This document shows, in pieces, positions 15,268-23,609 of a DNA stretch of 33,361 bases. The DNA is from DATLSM01 sp049585815. GTDB taxonomy: Bacteria > Actinomycetota > Thermoleophilia > Solirubrobacterales > 70-9. The translations under genes were made by a program, and so were the position numbers. Under the pieces are notes generated by a model. That model was not told the origin of the DNA. It saw nothing but the letters and a program-made list of their open reading frames with translations, and ran no database searches. Position 1 is the first letter of the stretch; each line of letters starts with the position of its first letter. The DNA lies in assembly GCA_049585815.1 (NCBI GenBank), contig JBAVAR010000162.1:1-33361 (forward strand), given 5' to 3'.

Positions 15268-15429
15268 GCCTTCACCGCCTCAGGCAACGACCAATGAGGT
15301 GAAAGGTGCGGCCCACGCGATGGCGCGTGCACATTGCGCTGGATATTTTCTCGCCTCTGCGCACGCCTCCCACAATAATCAGCCAAGAGAATGCCAATTC
15401 GAGATGCGCACGGCCTCACCCGCCCCCTG

Positions 15430-15472
15430 CCCCCAGGCCCCCAAGGGCCCTGACCGACACGGCCGCGTCCTC
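15430..15472. repeat. GC-rich repeat related to 14641-14686
   Basis: CCCCCAGGCCCCCAAGGGCC then CTGACCGACACGGCCGCGTC resembles CCGGGGCCCCCAAAGGCCCC then TGCCCGACCCGAGCGCGGC at 14645-14683. Both can fold (GGCCC-CCAA-GGGCC). The two flank the frameshifted secreted-protein gene in the same orientation. The rest of 15268-15558 shows nothing I can identify. Confidence 0.35.
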
Positions 15473-15558
15473 GTCGGCGGATATCGTCTTCGACGCCTCC
15501 CAAGATGGCGAGCGTGAGATGAGCCTGAGCTGTCGTCACATCTCGGGGTCAGGACGGA

Positions 15559-16203
15559 CTAGGCGCCGAGGAACGCCAGCACCGCCAGCACGCGGCGATG
15601 GTCCTCGGCGGCCAGCGGCAGGTTGAGCTTGGCGAAGATGCCGGTCACATGCTTCTCCACGGCGCGCTCCGAGATGACGAGGGCCTCGGCGATCGCCTGG
15701 TTGCTGCGCCCCTCCGCCATCAGCCCCAGCACCTCGCGCTCACGCGGGGTCAGCTCGGCGAGCGGGTCCTCGACCCGGCGGCGCCCGAGCATTTGCGAGA
15801 CGACCTCGGGGTCGAGGGCGGACCCCCCCTCGGCCACCCTCCGGATCGCGTCGGCAAAGCGCTCCAGGTCCGAAATCCGGTCCTTGAGCAGGTAACCGAC
15901 GCCGGCGGCGTCGTCGCCCAGCAGCTCCAGCGCGTACTCCTCCTCTATGTATTGCGAGAGGACCAGCACGCCGGTACCCGGCAGCTCTTCGCGGATCCCG
16001 CGCGCCGCCCGCAGCCCCTCGTCGGTGTGGGTCGGCGGCATGCGGATATCGACAATCGCGATGTCGGGCTTGTGCGCTCTCGCCTTTCGCATCAACTCCT
16101 CCCCGTCCCCGGCCTGCCCGACCACCTCGAACCCCGCCTCCTCGAGCAGTCGCACGACCCCTTCGCGCAGCAGCACCGAGTCGTCGGCGACGATCACCCG
16201 CAC
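15559..16203 (-). CDS. LuxR/NarL-type response regulator
   Basis: 214 residues. Receiver domain 1-120 with the acidic pair D7-D8, phosphoacceptor D52 in AIVDIRMPP and K107 in GYLLKDRI. C-terminal LuxR-type helix-turn-helix (LTPREREVLGLMAEGRSNQA, then IAEALVISERAVEKHVTGIF; about 151-195). The phosphorylated protein would bind DNA as a dimer. Its start overlaps the end of the histidine-kinase gene by ten bases, so the kinase is its evident partner and the two are translationally coupled. The regulated genes are not evident from the window. Confidence 0.93.
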   Translation of the reverse strand: MRVIVADDSVLLREGVVRLLEEAGFEVVGQAGDGEELMRKARAHKPDIAIVDIRMPPTHTDEGLRAARGIREELPGTGVLVLSQYIEEEYALELLGDDAAGVGYLLKDRISDLERFADAIRRVAEGGSALDPEVVSQMLGRRRVEDPLAELTPREREVLGLMAEGRSNQAIAEALVISERAVEKHVTGIFAKLNLPLAAEDHRRVLAVLAFLGA

Positions 16204-17942
16204 GGGATGCTCGCCCTCAGGATTGTGCCCTCGCCGCTCACGCTCGTCAGCTCGAGGCGGCCGTCGAGCGCCGCGACCCGATCTTGAAGCCCTCGCAGCC
16301 CCGAGCCCTGATCGGCGTCGGCGCCCCCAACGCCATCGTCCCTCACCTCGACGTCGACGTGGCCGTTGTCGCGGACGACCCCCACCGTTACCGTTTGCGC
16401 ACGCGAGTAGCGGGCCGCATTCGTAAGAGCCTCGGCGACGACGAAGTAGACCGCCGACTCGACCGACTGCGGGAGCCTGTCGGCCGGCGTCTGGAGCAGT
16501 TCCACAGGAACCGGGGAGCGGCTGGCGAGGCCTTTGAGTGCTGCGTGCAGGCCGCGATTTGTGAGCACGGCCGGGTGGATCCCTCGGGCGAGCTCGCGCA
16601 GCTCGGCGGTCGCCTCGTTCAACTCGTGAAGTGATTCGTCGAGGAGCTCCGCCGCCCCTTGTGGGTCGTGCTCGATGCGTTCTCTTACCATTCGTAGGTC
16701 GATGCCGAGAGCCATGAGTCGCTGCTGGGCGCCGTCGTGGAGGTCCCGCTCAAGTCGGCGCCTTTGCTCATAGCCGGCCTGCACGATGCGTGATCGTGAG
16801 GCTTGGAGCTCGGCAACCTTCGCCCGTAGTTCGGCGTCCAATCGTTCGTTTCTGAGCGTCAGCCCGGCGGCGGCGCCCGCTGTCTGCACCAGTTCGCGTT
16901 CCTCCGCGAGGCCCGAGCTGTGCACGATCGCAGCGATTCGTTCGCCCTCGTGCTCGATGGTGGTGGAGACCTTGCCCGCCGGCGCGGGATCGACCCGAAC
17001 CGGCTGACCGTCGGCGTCTAGGTAGGCGTCCTGGTCCGGTACCCAATAGGCGAGCTCCAAGGTCGGGTCTCCAAGCGCGTCAGCGAGCGCGTTGCGCAAC
17101 GCTCCGCGGCCACCACCCTCACCCAGCTGGGCCAAGAGCGCGCTGATCGCGTCGGCTTCGCTGAACCGGGATCGCAGGAGGCCCACCAAGAAGGCAAACG
17201 GTAGGCAGGCGATGGACGTGAACAAAGCCAACGTCTGCGCGTCAGCAATGTCGCTCGACAGGCCGGCCTGTTCGACGACGAGGGCGGCCATCAACAGCAC
17301 GAACGTGAGCCCACCGACGGCGACGACCGGGGCGAACACCCTCGCTCGCCCCGGAGTGCCGCTTCGCCAGCGTCGATAGAGGACCGCGACCACGGCACCC
17401 AGCAACGCGATCGAGATGTCTAGTTGCGCCGCTTCGAGTACCTTGGCGGCCTCGGAGTGTTCGATCAGCAGCGGGTTACTTGGACAGCGGGTGCAACCGG
17501 CCTTTGATGGGTCGGTGAACAGGAACACTCCAAGCTGCACCACCGTCGGGTTGAGGTAGGCGATGGTGACTAGGAGCCGGTCCAGCCGGGTTTCGAGCCT
17601 CCCCGAGGGAAAGGAAAGCAGCAGGTGGATGAGCACCGCGTAGATGAGCACCTCTCCGACCGAGGCGATCGCGAACACGATGCTGTCGTTGGAAAAGGCC
17701 AACCCCTTCAGCAAGGCGCTGAGGCCGACCGCCACCATGAGCAGACCGATGTTGCCGGCCGACCGCTGCTTCCAAACCCATAGCCCGACTCCCACGAACC
17801 CCCAGCCGGTGGCCAAGAACAGGCCGGCATACGCGCCCCGGTGAACGTTGTGCTCGCCGTTGAGCATGACCACGAACGCGGCGACGCCCATCAGGAACGC
17901 CAAACCGGCGAGACCGATCAGGGTCCGTCGCGGTGCGGTCAT
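16194..17942 (-). CDS. NarL/DesK-type sensor histidine kinase
   Basis: 582 residues. About eight membrane-spanning segments occupy residues 8-255. A GAF-like or linker region with a coiled coil (about 270-390) follows. The HisKA_3 dimerisation domain carries phosphoacceptor H402 in ERDLHDGAQQR. The HATPase_c domain has the N-box EALTNAARYS (504-513), G1 DDGVGG (535-540) and GSGLRGLQDR. A complete membrane-bound kinase of the NarX/DesK class; no extracellular sensing domain is evident, so the signal may be sensed in the membrane. It overlaps the upstream receiver gene by four bases and the downstream regulator by ten. Confidence 0.93.
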   Translation of the reverse strand: MTAPRRTLIGLAGLAFLMGVAAFVVMLNGEHNVHRGAYAGLFLATGWGFVGVGLWVWKQRSAGNIGLLMVAVGLSALLKGLAFSNDSIVFAIASVGEVLIYAVLIHLLLSFPSGRLETRLDRLLVTIAYLNPTVVQLGVFLFTDPSKAGCTRCPSNPLLIEHSEAAKVLEAAQLDISIALLGAVVAVLYRRWRSGTPGRARVFAPVVAVGGLTFVLLMAALVVEQAGLSSDIADAQTLALFTSIACLPFAFLVGLLRSRFSEADAISALLAQLGEGGGRGALRNALADALGDPTLELAYWVPDQDAYLDADGQPVRVDPAPAGKVSTTIEHEGERIAAIVHSSGLAEERELVQTAGAAAGLTLRNERLDAELRAKVAELQASRSRIVQAGYEQRRRLERDLHDGAQQRLMALGIDLRMVRERIEHDPQGAAELLDESLHELNEATAELRELARGIHPAVLTNRGLHAALKGLASRSPVPVELLQTPADRLPQSVESAVYFVVAEALTNAARYSRAQTVTVGVVRDNGHVDVEVRDDGVGGADADQGSGLRGLQDRVAALDGRLELTSVSGEGTILRASIPCG

Positions 17943-18295
17943 CGGATGAGTAAAGAGATCGCCTCGGCGCTCAGCTCGCTCTTGGCGACGAACCCGCGGG
18001 CGCCGCTGGTGCCGATCGCCTCGCCCAGATCGAAGGAGTCATGGCTGGAGGTGAGCACGATCTGCGGGGTCGGGCCGTTCGCGTCGAGCAGTCGCCTCGT
18101 GACCTCGAACCCATCGATATCGGGCAACCGCACGTCGAGCAAGACGAGATCCGGGCGCAGCCGCTGAGCGGCCGCCAGGGCGGCGGCGCCGTCCTCGGCC
18201 TCCCCGAGAACCTGGTAGCCGCCGGCCTCGAGCAGGCGCCGGGCGCTGGCGCGGAAGCTCGGATGGTCATCGACGATCAGAACGGTTTTCCCCAT
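17939..18295 (-). CDS. stand-alone response-regulator receiver protein
   Basis: 118 residues, receiver domain only: D9-D10, phosphoacceptor D54 in LVLLDVRLPD, T82/S83 in VLTSSHDS and K105 in GFVAKSEL. It ends directly after the last helix, with no output domain. It is the first gene of the operon and its stop overlaps the kinase start (ATGA). A single-domain receiver beside a kinase and a full regulator may act as a phosphate sink or allosteric partner; this is inference from architecture. ATG 18295 has only a weak purine-rich site upstream. Confidence 0.9.
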   Translation of the reverse strand: MGKTVLIVDDHPSFRASARRLLEAGGYQVLGEAEDGAAALAAAQRLRPDLVLLDVRLPDIDGFEVTRRLLDANGPTPQIVLTSSHDSFDLGEAIGTSGARGFVAKSELSAEAISLLIR

Positions 18296-18467
18296 AGGCG
18301 TGAGTCTCGCCCATGCCCTGGTGCAGATCCATACGGCTGACCGTACCGCTCAGGCGGTTAACCGCACCTTCGCCGGCCTCCAGCCGAACCTCCCGGACGC
18401 CTGCCAGCCACATGGTTTGGAGGGCCGGCCGCTGAGAGCCTGGAGCCATGTTTGAAATCCATCCCCA

Positions 18468-18473
18468 AGGAGG
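18468..18473 (+). promoter_or_regulatory. strong ribosome binding site for the CPBP protease gene
   Basis: AGGAGG, six bases before ATG 18480, fixes the start of the CPBP gene even though the first 40 residues are not conserved-looking. Confidence 0.8.
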
Positions 18474-18479
18474 ATCGAG

Positions 18480-19334
18480 ATGAGAGTCAAGAGCATTGCT
18501 GCCGGCGCCGCAACCATAGATCGGGGTTCGGCTTCGGCCACCCGCCGGCCCTCGAGGATCCGGGGGGGTCCGCCTACCCGACCTGGCGATGAGCACTCAT
18601 TGCCCCAGCTGGGGCTGCTCGGCATCATTGCCGTCTGGGCCGCAGCTGCGATTCCGATGGGACTGCTGGCCTGGGTAGCCGCGCCGCAGATCGCCGACCA
18701 CCTCAGCGGCCCAGGTGCGCTGTCCCGCGCTCTACTGATCACGCTGACCGCCGGGCTGGTCTGGCAGTTCGTGCTGGTGATGGGCCTTGTCTGGCGTGAG
18801 CAGGGAACGCTGCGCTGGGCTGTCCTGCAAGACGCGCTGTGGCTGCGTGCGCCGCGTAGTCCGCGCACCGGGCGGCGCGGAGGCCGCGTCTGGCTCATCG
18901 TCATCCCCCTGATCCTCGCCGAAGTCGTCGCGACGCTGGTACCGGCAATACCTCATGCCGCGGCCCGCGACTTCGGCGAATTCGTTAATTCGAACGCTGG
19001 ACACGCCCTACTGTCAGGAGGGTGGGGCTGGTTCGCGATTATCGTGACGTTGCTGGTCTTCAACACGGTGCTGGGCGAGGAGCTGCTATTCCGCGGGTTC
19101 TTGCTCCCCCGGATGAACGGCGTGTTCGGACGTCGGGACTGGCTCGCAAACGGCGTGTTGTTCGCGGTCTATCACCTGCACGAGCCGTGGATCATCCCGG
19201 AGGCGCTGCTCGACACGTTCATCCTCGCCTATCCCTCAAAGCGCTACCGCAGCGCCCTCGTCGGCATCGCCGTGCATAGCGCGCAGAGTGTCGTGTTCTT
19301 TGCGCTCACGCTGTCTTTGGTGCTCAAAGGGTGA
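18480..19334 (+). CDS. CPBP family intramembrane metalloprotease
   Basis: 284 residues with about six hydrophobic segments after a 40-residue basic N-terminus. All three CPBP (CAAX protease / bacteriocin-processing) motifs are present: E200-E201-xxx-R205 in GEELLFRGFLLPRM, F228-xxx-H232 in VLFAVYHLHEPW and H266 in GIAVHSAQS. In eukaryotes (Rce1) these residues cleave prenylated proteins; bacterial members handle peptides or regulators, often without a known substrate. It is divergent from the two-component operon, with about 180 bases between, and ends at a strong terminator, so it is a single-gene unit. Confidence 0.88.
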   Translation: MRVKSIAAGAATIDRGSASATRRPSRIRGGPPTRPGDEHSLPQLGLLGIIAVWAAAAIPMGLLAWVAAPQIADHLSGPGALSRALLITLTAGLVWQFVLVMGLVWREQGTLRWAVLQDALWLRAPRSPRTGRRGGRVWLIVIPLILAEVVATLVPAIPHAAARDFGEFVNSNAGHALLSGGWGWFAIIVTLLVFNTVLGEELLFRGFLLPRMNGVFGRRDWLANGVLFAVYHLHEPWIIPEALLDTFILAYPSKRYRSALVGIAVHSAQSVVFFALTLSLVLKG

Positions 19335-19365
19335 ACTTGGTCCTTTGAAATCCACGCTCGCTCCT

Positions 19366-19395
19366 CACGAAAGGCCCGCATGCGGGCCTTTCGTG
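19366..19395 (+). terminator. perfect 30-bp palindrome, likely terminator
   Basis: CACGAAAGGCCCGCA is followed at once by its exact reverse complement (15-bp arms), 32 bases after the stop of the CPBP gene, then TGTTGT. In RNA it would form an 11-13 bp stem. It is a clear intrinsic-type terminator despite a short T-tract. Confidence 0.75.
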
Positions 19396-19811
19396 TTGTA
19401 CGCCCGCCATCGCCACCACCTCGACCGCTGGAAGGGTAGGTTTCACAAATGCAGCGGGTCAAGGACTGCAGCGCCTTACCCGGCGCCATATTCCCGAACC
19501 GTGGGCGGTCGATTAGGGCTGACTTTTGATCAGCGGTTAGATCCTCGCTCGGCGCCTTCTCCCCGTCAACGGCGTCGGATGATCCGGCGCCTTCAGCAGT
19601 TCCCAAGCCAAGTTCTCCGCGTGTGGTCTGATTGCCTCTCGCAGGGTTGGCGAGTATTGCCCCAGCTCCCGCGCCAGACCGGCCCCCCAGGCTGCAAACG
19701 TCCTGGCGAGTCTCTACAACTTCGCCGCGGCCGAACTCGTGATCTTTCAGTGGCTCGAAGGCAATCCGATCAGCGATCGGTCGCGTCATTTGTACTCGGC
19801 CTTAGGATGGC
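19396..19811. other. gap of 416 bases without a recognised gene
   Basis: Open frames exist on the minus strand (19244-19789) and plus strand, but their translations are low in hydrophobic patterning, lack ribosome sites and resemble nothing I know. TGCAGCGGGTCAAGGACTGCAGCGCC contains two CTGCAG/TGCAGCG halves, but no structured element is evident. Confidence 0.4.
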
Positions 19812-20516
19812 ATGGTGATAGCGGCGAGACCCCCGAGCGCATGGGAGCGGTGCGCATGGGTCGCGGGCATCCTGTTCGTAGTTGCGCTGGTAGCCGAGCT
19901 CGTCGTCGCCGTTGGGGTCGAACTGAGCCAGAACGACTCGGCGGCGAAGATCGCGAAGGGTCTTCACGCCCACGAGACGCGGCTGATCGTGATCGCATGC
20001 CTGTCCGTCGTGTATGCGGTCATGTTTGTGATCTACCTGAGCGCGCTCCACAATCTGCTGCGCGGGAACACCGATCGCACGCGAGCCCTTGGTTCGTTGG
20101 TGCTGGTTGGCGGAGTCCTCTTCGTTACCCTCCATGCCGTCAGTGACATCGGTATCACCGGACTGGTTGGAGCAAAGCTCGCCTCATACGGTGCCCAACA
20201 CGACCCGGGCATGTCCTACGTGCTGTACCTGACGACGTTCGCGCTGGAGAGCGTTGGCGATGTCTTCGGCAGCCTGTTTGCTTTCGCAACAGGTGCGCTT
20301 GTGCTGAGGAGCGGGGTCTTACCGCGGTGGCTCGGCTGGCTGTCGATCCTCGCCGGGAGCATGCTCTTCCTTCAGGGCTTCGGCCTCGGCGGCGTCATCG
20401 CCTCGTTCGGGCTAGTGTTCGACCTCATCGGGTTCTTGCTCCTCTTGGTGTTTGTTCTGGTGAGTAGCGTCATCTTGCTGAGACGTGAAAACTCGATCTC
20501 CGATACTGCGCAGTGA
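19812..20516 (+). CDS. DUF4386-like integral membrane protein
   Basis: 234 residues with about six transmembrane segments: WVAGILFVVALVAELVVAVG, LIVIACLSVVYAVMFVIYL, LGSLVLVGGVLFVTLHAV, YVLYLTTFALESVGDVFGSL, WLGWLSILAGSMLFLQGFGL and FDLIGFLLLLVFVLVSSVIL. The order, with an N-terminal alpha-helical hairpin and the LP(R)WLGWLSILAG segment, is like the DUF4386 family and similar Actinobacteria proteins of unknown function. No catalytic motif is visible. The start ATG 19812 has only a weak AGGA upstream. Confidence 0.7.
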   Translation: MVIAARPPSAWERCAWVAGILFVVALVAELVVAVGVELSQNDSAAKIAKGLHAHETRLIVIACLSVVYAVMFVIYLSALHNLLRGNTDRTRALGSLVLVGGVLFVTLHAVSDIGITGLVGAKLASYGAQHDPGMSYVLYLTTFALESVGDVFGSLFAFATGALVLRSGVLPRWLGWLSILAGSMLFLQGFGLGGVIASFGLVFDLIGFLLLLVFVLVSSVILLRRENSISDTAQ

Positions 20517-20623
20517 GGCCAGACCTCTAAGAACGGTCAAATTCGGATTGCGGCCGCGCGATCTTCGAAGGAATTGGAGTCTGCCGCACCTGCGCTGCCC
20601 CTTCGATTGCTCCTTACTCCGTC

Positions 20624-20755
20624 CTCGGTGGCCTCCCAGCCCGCTCCCGCGCCTGCTCCGCGCGGCGCCAGCTCGACGCCGAGCAGTCCCCGCCAGAAGC
20701 GCAGGGCGCGCTCTGGGTCATTGGCGGGGAACTCGATCAGGGGCGTCGGCACTCT
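20624..20755 (-). pseudogene. 5' fragment of a VOC-family gene
   Basis: The minus strand reads VPTPLIEFPANDPERALRFW, then RGLLGVELAPRGAGAGAGWEA, which aligns residue by residue with the first 43 codons of the VOC gene at 1051-1389. Similarity then stops and the frame runs into unrelated sequence. The upstream sequence (AGCGCTTCCGAGCA ... TTGGTACAAGAGGCAC) also resembles that before the complete gene, and copy F of the tRNA-derived repeat lies just beyond, as copy A does at the other locus. A truncated duplicate. Confidence 0.75.
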
Positions 20756-20835
20756 CAGCGAGCGCTTCCGAGCAAATTTGGTACAAGAGGCACTACCATG
20801 GGCCTCAAGGGAGGATTCAGTTCCGACTCCATTCA

Positions 20836-21076
20836 AGTCGAAGCCCGCTTCCGAAGCGGGTTTTCGTGAATCGGGGCGGCAGGATTTGACCCTGCGACCG
20901 CTCGGCCCCCGGCCGGCTGATGCGACTGCCACATCCGTCCCGACGCGTCCCCAGGCGTCCCCGCGTCCCCGCCGGAGGACGATCTGGAGCTGATGGACGT
21001 AATGTTCGGTACCAAATCGGTACCACAAGGTCCCGGTGTCGAATCCGGGGCCCGATTCGTCTCTCCCTACCACTCT
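20836..21076 (-). repeat. tRNA-Pro-derived dispersed repeat, copy F (long)
   Basis: Core 20871-20912: minus-strand anticodon-loop region, CCGAG, CGGTC, T-stem GCAGG/CCTGC and CGCCCCGA. The T-loop reads GTCAAAT instead of TTCAAAT, a change at an invariant tRNA position. The hairpin at 20839-20865 (AAGCCCGCTTCCGAAGCGGG) is intact. GGTACC at 21008-21013 and 21019-21024 are separated by AAATC. CGAATC ... GATTCG follows, with the outer part GCCCGATTCGTCTCTC shared with copy G. It contains no gene. Confidence 0.8.
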
Positions 21077-21364
21077 GGGATTATCGAAGAGATTGCCGCA
21101 CCCAACCCCATCTGGCCGCGGCTGGCCGCATCCTGGGATTGCTTCGCAAGAACTACCTCGCCCCGCCCACGACGGCGGCCGCCATGCTTCTCAAGGTCCC
21201 CGCACTGCAGCGGCGGTCGCATTGGAGGGGTGGGCCATAGCCATCACTTCCGCAGCGACAGCTGGAAGCGTGATGCGTCTGTCTCTTTGCCTTGTAGGCG
21301 ACGACATGCTCAGGTACCGTGGCAGCGGGACAAATGGGTGCAGATCAGGATGAGATGAAGATTT

Positions 21365-21826
21365 GTGATGAATAAACCGGTGTTGTTCTGCTACGACGGA
21401 TCAGACGGCTCGAAGTTGGCCCTGCTCGCTGCTGCCGAACTCGTAGCGCACCCCGCCGATGCCGTCGTGCTGGCCGTATGGATGCCGGCGATGGTCAGCC
21501 TAGTTCGAGCAGGCTCCTTTCTGACCGCCGTACCGAACGAGGGCGAGATAGACGAGCAGGAGGCCGCCTTCGCGAAACGAATCGCCGAGGAGGGTGCCGC
21601 GGGTGCCCGAGCCCGCGGCTACAACGCCTCGGCACAAGTCGCGAAAGCCGAGATCTCAGTCGTCGGGACGATTGGCGAGATCGCTCAAGAAATTGACGCC
21701 GGATTGATTGTCTGCGGCCAGCGTGGGCGGGGCGCAATTCGCAGCACCCTACTCGGCAGTGTCTCGCATGGACTCTCGACGCACGCGCAACGACCGATAC
21801 TGATCGTTCCTGCCCACGCGGAATAA
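21365..21826 (+). CDS. universal stress protein (UspA family)
   Basis: 153 residues, a single Usp domain. It begins VLFCYDGSDGSKLALLAAAE (strand plus D11 motif) and ends with the ATP-binding signature G118-xx-G121-9x-G131-S (GQRGRGAIRSTLLGSVSHGL) and the last strand RPILIVPA. The full G-2x-G-9x-G(S) motif suggests the ATP-binding UspFG-like subgroup. GTG 21365 is followed directly by ATG 21368; AGGATGAG about 12 bases earlier is the only ribosome-site candidate. It stands alone, preceded by copy F and 280 bases without other features, and converges on the MFS operon. Confidence 0.93.
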   Translation: MMNKPVLFCYDGSDGSKLALLAAAELVAHPADAVVLAVWMPAMVSLVRAGSFLTAVPNEGEIDEQEAAFAKRIAEEGAAGARARGYNASAQVAKAEISVVGTIGEIAQEIDAGLIVCGQRGRGAIRSTLLGSVSHGLSTHAQRPILIVPAHAE

Positions 21827-21857
21827 TTGTCGCCGGGTTAGTGAAGGCGACGCGCGG

Positions 21858-23567
21858 TCATCTGCGGGCTGGAGGTGGGCGGTCCCCGAGCTCGTCGGCT
21901 GGGGAGATACCGCGGGATGCGGTTGAGCTGTTTCCCGGGGCGCCGTCTCGCAGCGTGGTCTGCTCCGTATCCACCGCGACGCCGAAGTGACAGCAGGGTC
22001 CGGTGACCAAGACGGCGGTCGCTGGCACCGCCGGTCTGATTGCGGTTGTTGTTCCGTAATCCACGACCTTCATTGGCGCCGGAGAGCTGCTCTTGCCTTT
22101 CTTGCCTTTTGACGGAAGAATGAAAAGTGCGACTAGCAGCCCCAGGGCGAAGATTCCTGCGGCCCAGGCAAACGCGGTGGTGTAGCCGTGGATTGATGCC
22201 GCATCAACGACTCCCGGCATCCCTGAGTGACTGGAAGCGTAGGCGGCGGTGGCGCTGGCAAATATCGTGCTCAACAGCGCGGTGCCAACTGAGCCGCCTA
22301 CCTGCTGGGAGGTGTTGACCATCGCAGAGGCGACTCCTGCCTCGGAACTATCGATTCCGAGTGTGGCGGTGCTAAAGGCGGGTGCGAAGATGCAGCCCAT
22401 TCCGAGGCCGGTGATGACCAGTGCGGGCAGGACGTGGCTTGCGTAGCTGGCGCCGGGGGAAAGACGGGTTAGTAAGAGCATCGCGATCAATCCGAGCGTC
22501 ATCCCGGCGGCAACAAGTGGCTTTGCGCCAGTGCGGTAGAGCAGCTTCGTCTGCACTGTTGTTGAGGTGACGACGAGCGCGGCGGTCATCGGCAGGAACG
22601 AGAGGCCGGTCTTGATCGGAGAGAAGCCGAGGTTCTCTTGCATGTAGTAGGTCAGGAAGAGGAAGAGCGCGAAAATCCCGGCACCCGCCAGCAAGATCGA
22701 TAGGTATGAGCCGCCACGGGCGCGGTCCCTGACGATGTGGAGCGGGAGGAGGGGATCCGTCTTGCGGCTCTCGACTGCCACGAAGGAGGCGAGCAGGACC
22801 ACGCTGGCGGCGAGTGAGACGATCGTCAGCGGCGCCGTCCATGAATGCGTCTCGGCGTTGGAGAAACCGAAGACCAGTGCGAAGAGGCCCCCGCCGGCAA
22901 GGAGGACCCCTGGGATGTCGATGCGCGGACGTCCTTCAGGGGGATGATTTTGCAAGAGCCGCAGCCCGACTAGGACAGTCGGTATCGCGATCAGCAGGTT
23001 GACGTACAAACACCACCTCCAAGACAGCGTTTGCGTCAGCACTCCCCCGAGGATCAGGCCGACCGAGGCGCCGCCACCGGCGATCGCACCGAAAATGCCA
23101 AACGCTTTCGCCCGATCGGGGGAGCCGGCGAAAGTCACCGTCAACAGCGATAGCGCCGACGGTGCTAACAGTGCACCGAAGGCGCCCTGCAACGCCCGCG
23201 CGCCAACGAGTGTCCCGAAGGACTGCGCCAACCCTCCGATCGCGGAGGCCACCGCAAATCCGACCATCCCAGCGATGAACGTCCACTTGCGCCCAAACAA
23301 ATCCCCGAGCTTTCCGCCCAACAGTAAGAGGCTGCCGAACGCCAACGCGTATGCGGTGACGACCCACTGGCGGCTATCGGTGGAGAAGCCCAACGAATGC
23401 TGCGCCGAGGGCAGCGCGATGTTCACGATCGTCGCATCGAGTACGACCATCAGCTGCGCGACACCGAGCAGGGCCAGGACCGCCCAACGGCGATCGTTGG
23501 ACGCAGAGCTGGCTGGGGCGCTCACCGGTGGGACCCCCGATGGCTCGCTACTCGCCATTGACGGCAT
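21858..23567 (-). CDS. MFS transporter, DHA2 (EmrB/QacA) family
   Basis: 569 residues with 14 predicted transmembrane segments. Signatures: LDATIVNIALP in segment 1 (motif D1), GGKLGDLFGRKWTF (motif A), the ARALQGAFGALLAPSALSLL block (motif B), GIFGAIAGGGASVGLILGGV (motif C) and WRWCLYVNLLIAIP. These define the proton-driven drug exporters of the DHA2 type. Beyond the last segment is a cytoplasmic tail of about 80 residues (from KGKKGKSSSPAP) with no recognised domain. It is the last gene of a three-gene run, 42 bases after the dehydrogenase gene. Substrate unknown. Confidence 0.92.
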   Translation of the reverse strand: MPSMASSEPSGVPPVSAPASSASNDRRWAVLALLGVAQLMVVLDATIVNIALPSAQHSLGFSTDSRQWVVTAYALAFGSLLLLGGKLGDLFGRKWTFIAGMVGFAVASAIGGLAQSFGTLVGARALQGAFGALLAPSALSLLTVTFAGSPDRAKAFGIFGAIAGGGASVGLILGGVLTQTLSWRWCLYVNLLIAIPTVLVGLRLLQNHPPEGRPRIDIPGVLLAGGGLFALVFGFSNAETHSWTAPLTIVSLAASVVLLASFVAVESRKTDPLLPLHIVRDRARGGSYLSILLAGAGIFALFLFLTYYMQENLGFSPIKTGLSFLPMTAALVVTSTTVQTKLLYRTGAKPLVAAGMTLGLIAMLLLTRLSPGASYASHVLPALVITGLGMGCIFAPAFSTATLGIDSSEAGVASAMVNTSQQVGGSVGTALLSTIFASATAAYASSHSGMPGVVDAASIHGYTTAFAWAAGIFALGLLVALFILPSKGKKGKSSSPAPMKVVDYGTTTAIRPAVPATAVLVTGPCCHFGVAVDTEQTTLRDGAPGNSSTASRGISPADELGDRPPPARR

Positions 23568-23609
23568 CCCCGCTACACACCACTCGCCCGAGGCCGGTGT
23601 CCTCAGGGC

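Noticed and set aside
19244..19789. 181-codon minus-strand frame covering the gap after the CPBP gene
   Set aside because: It overlaps the end of the CPBP gene and the terminator palindrome and has no ribosome site or recognisable pattern.
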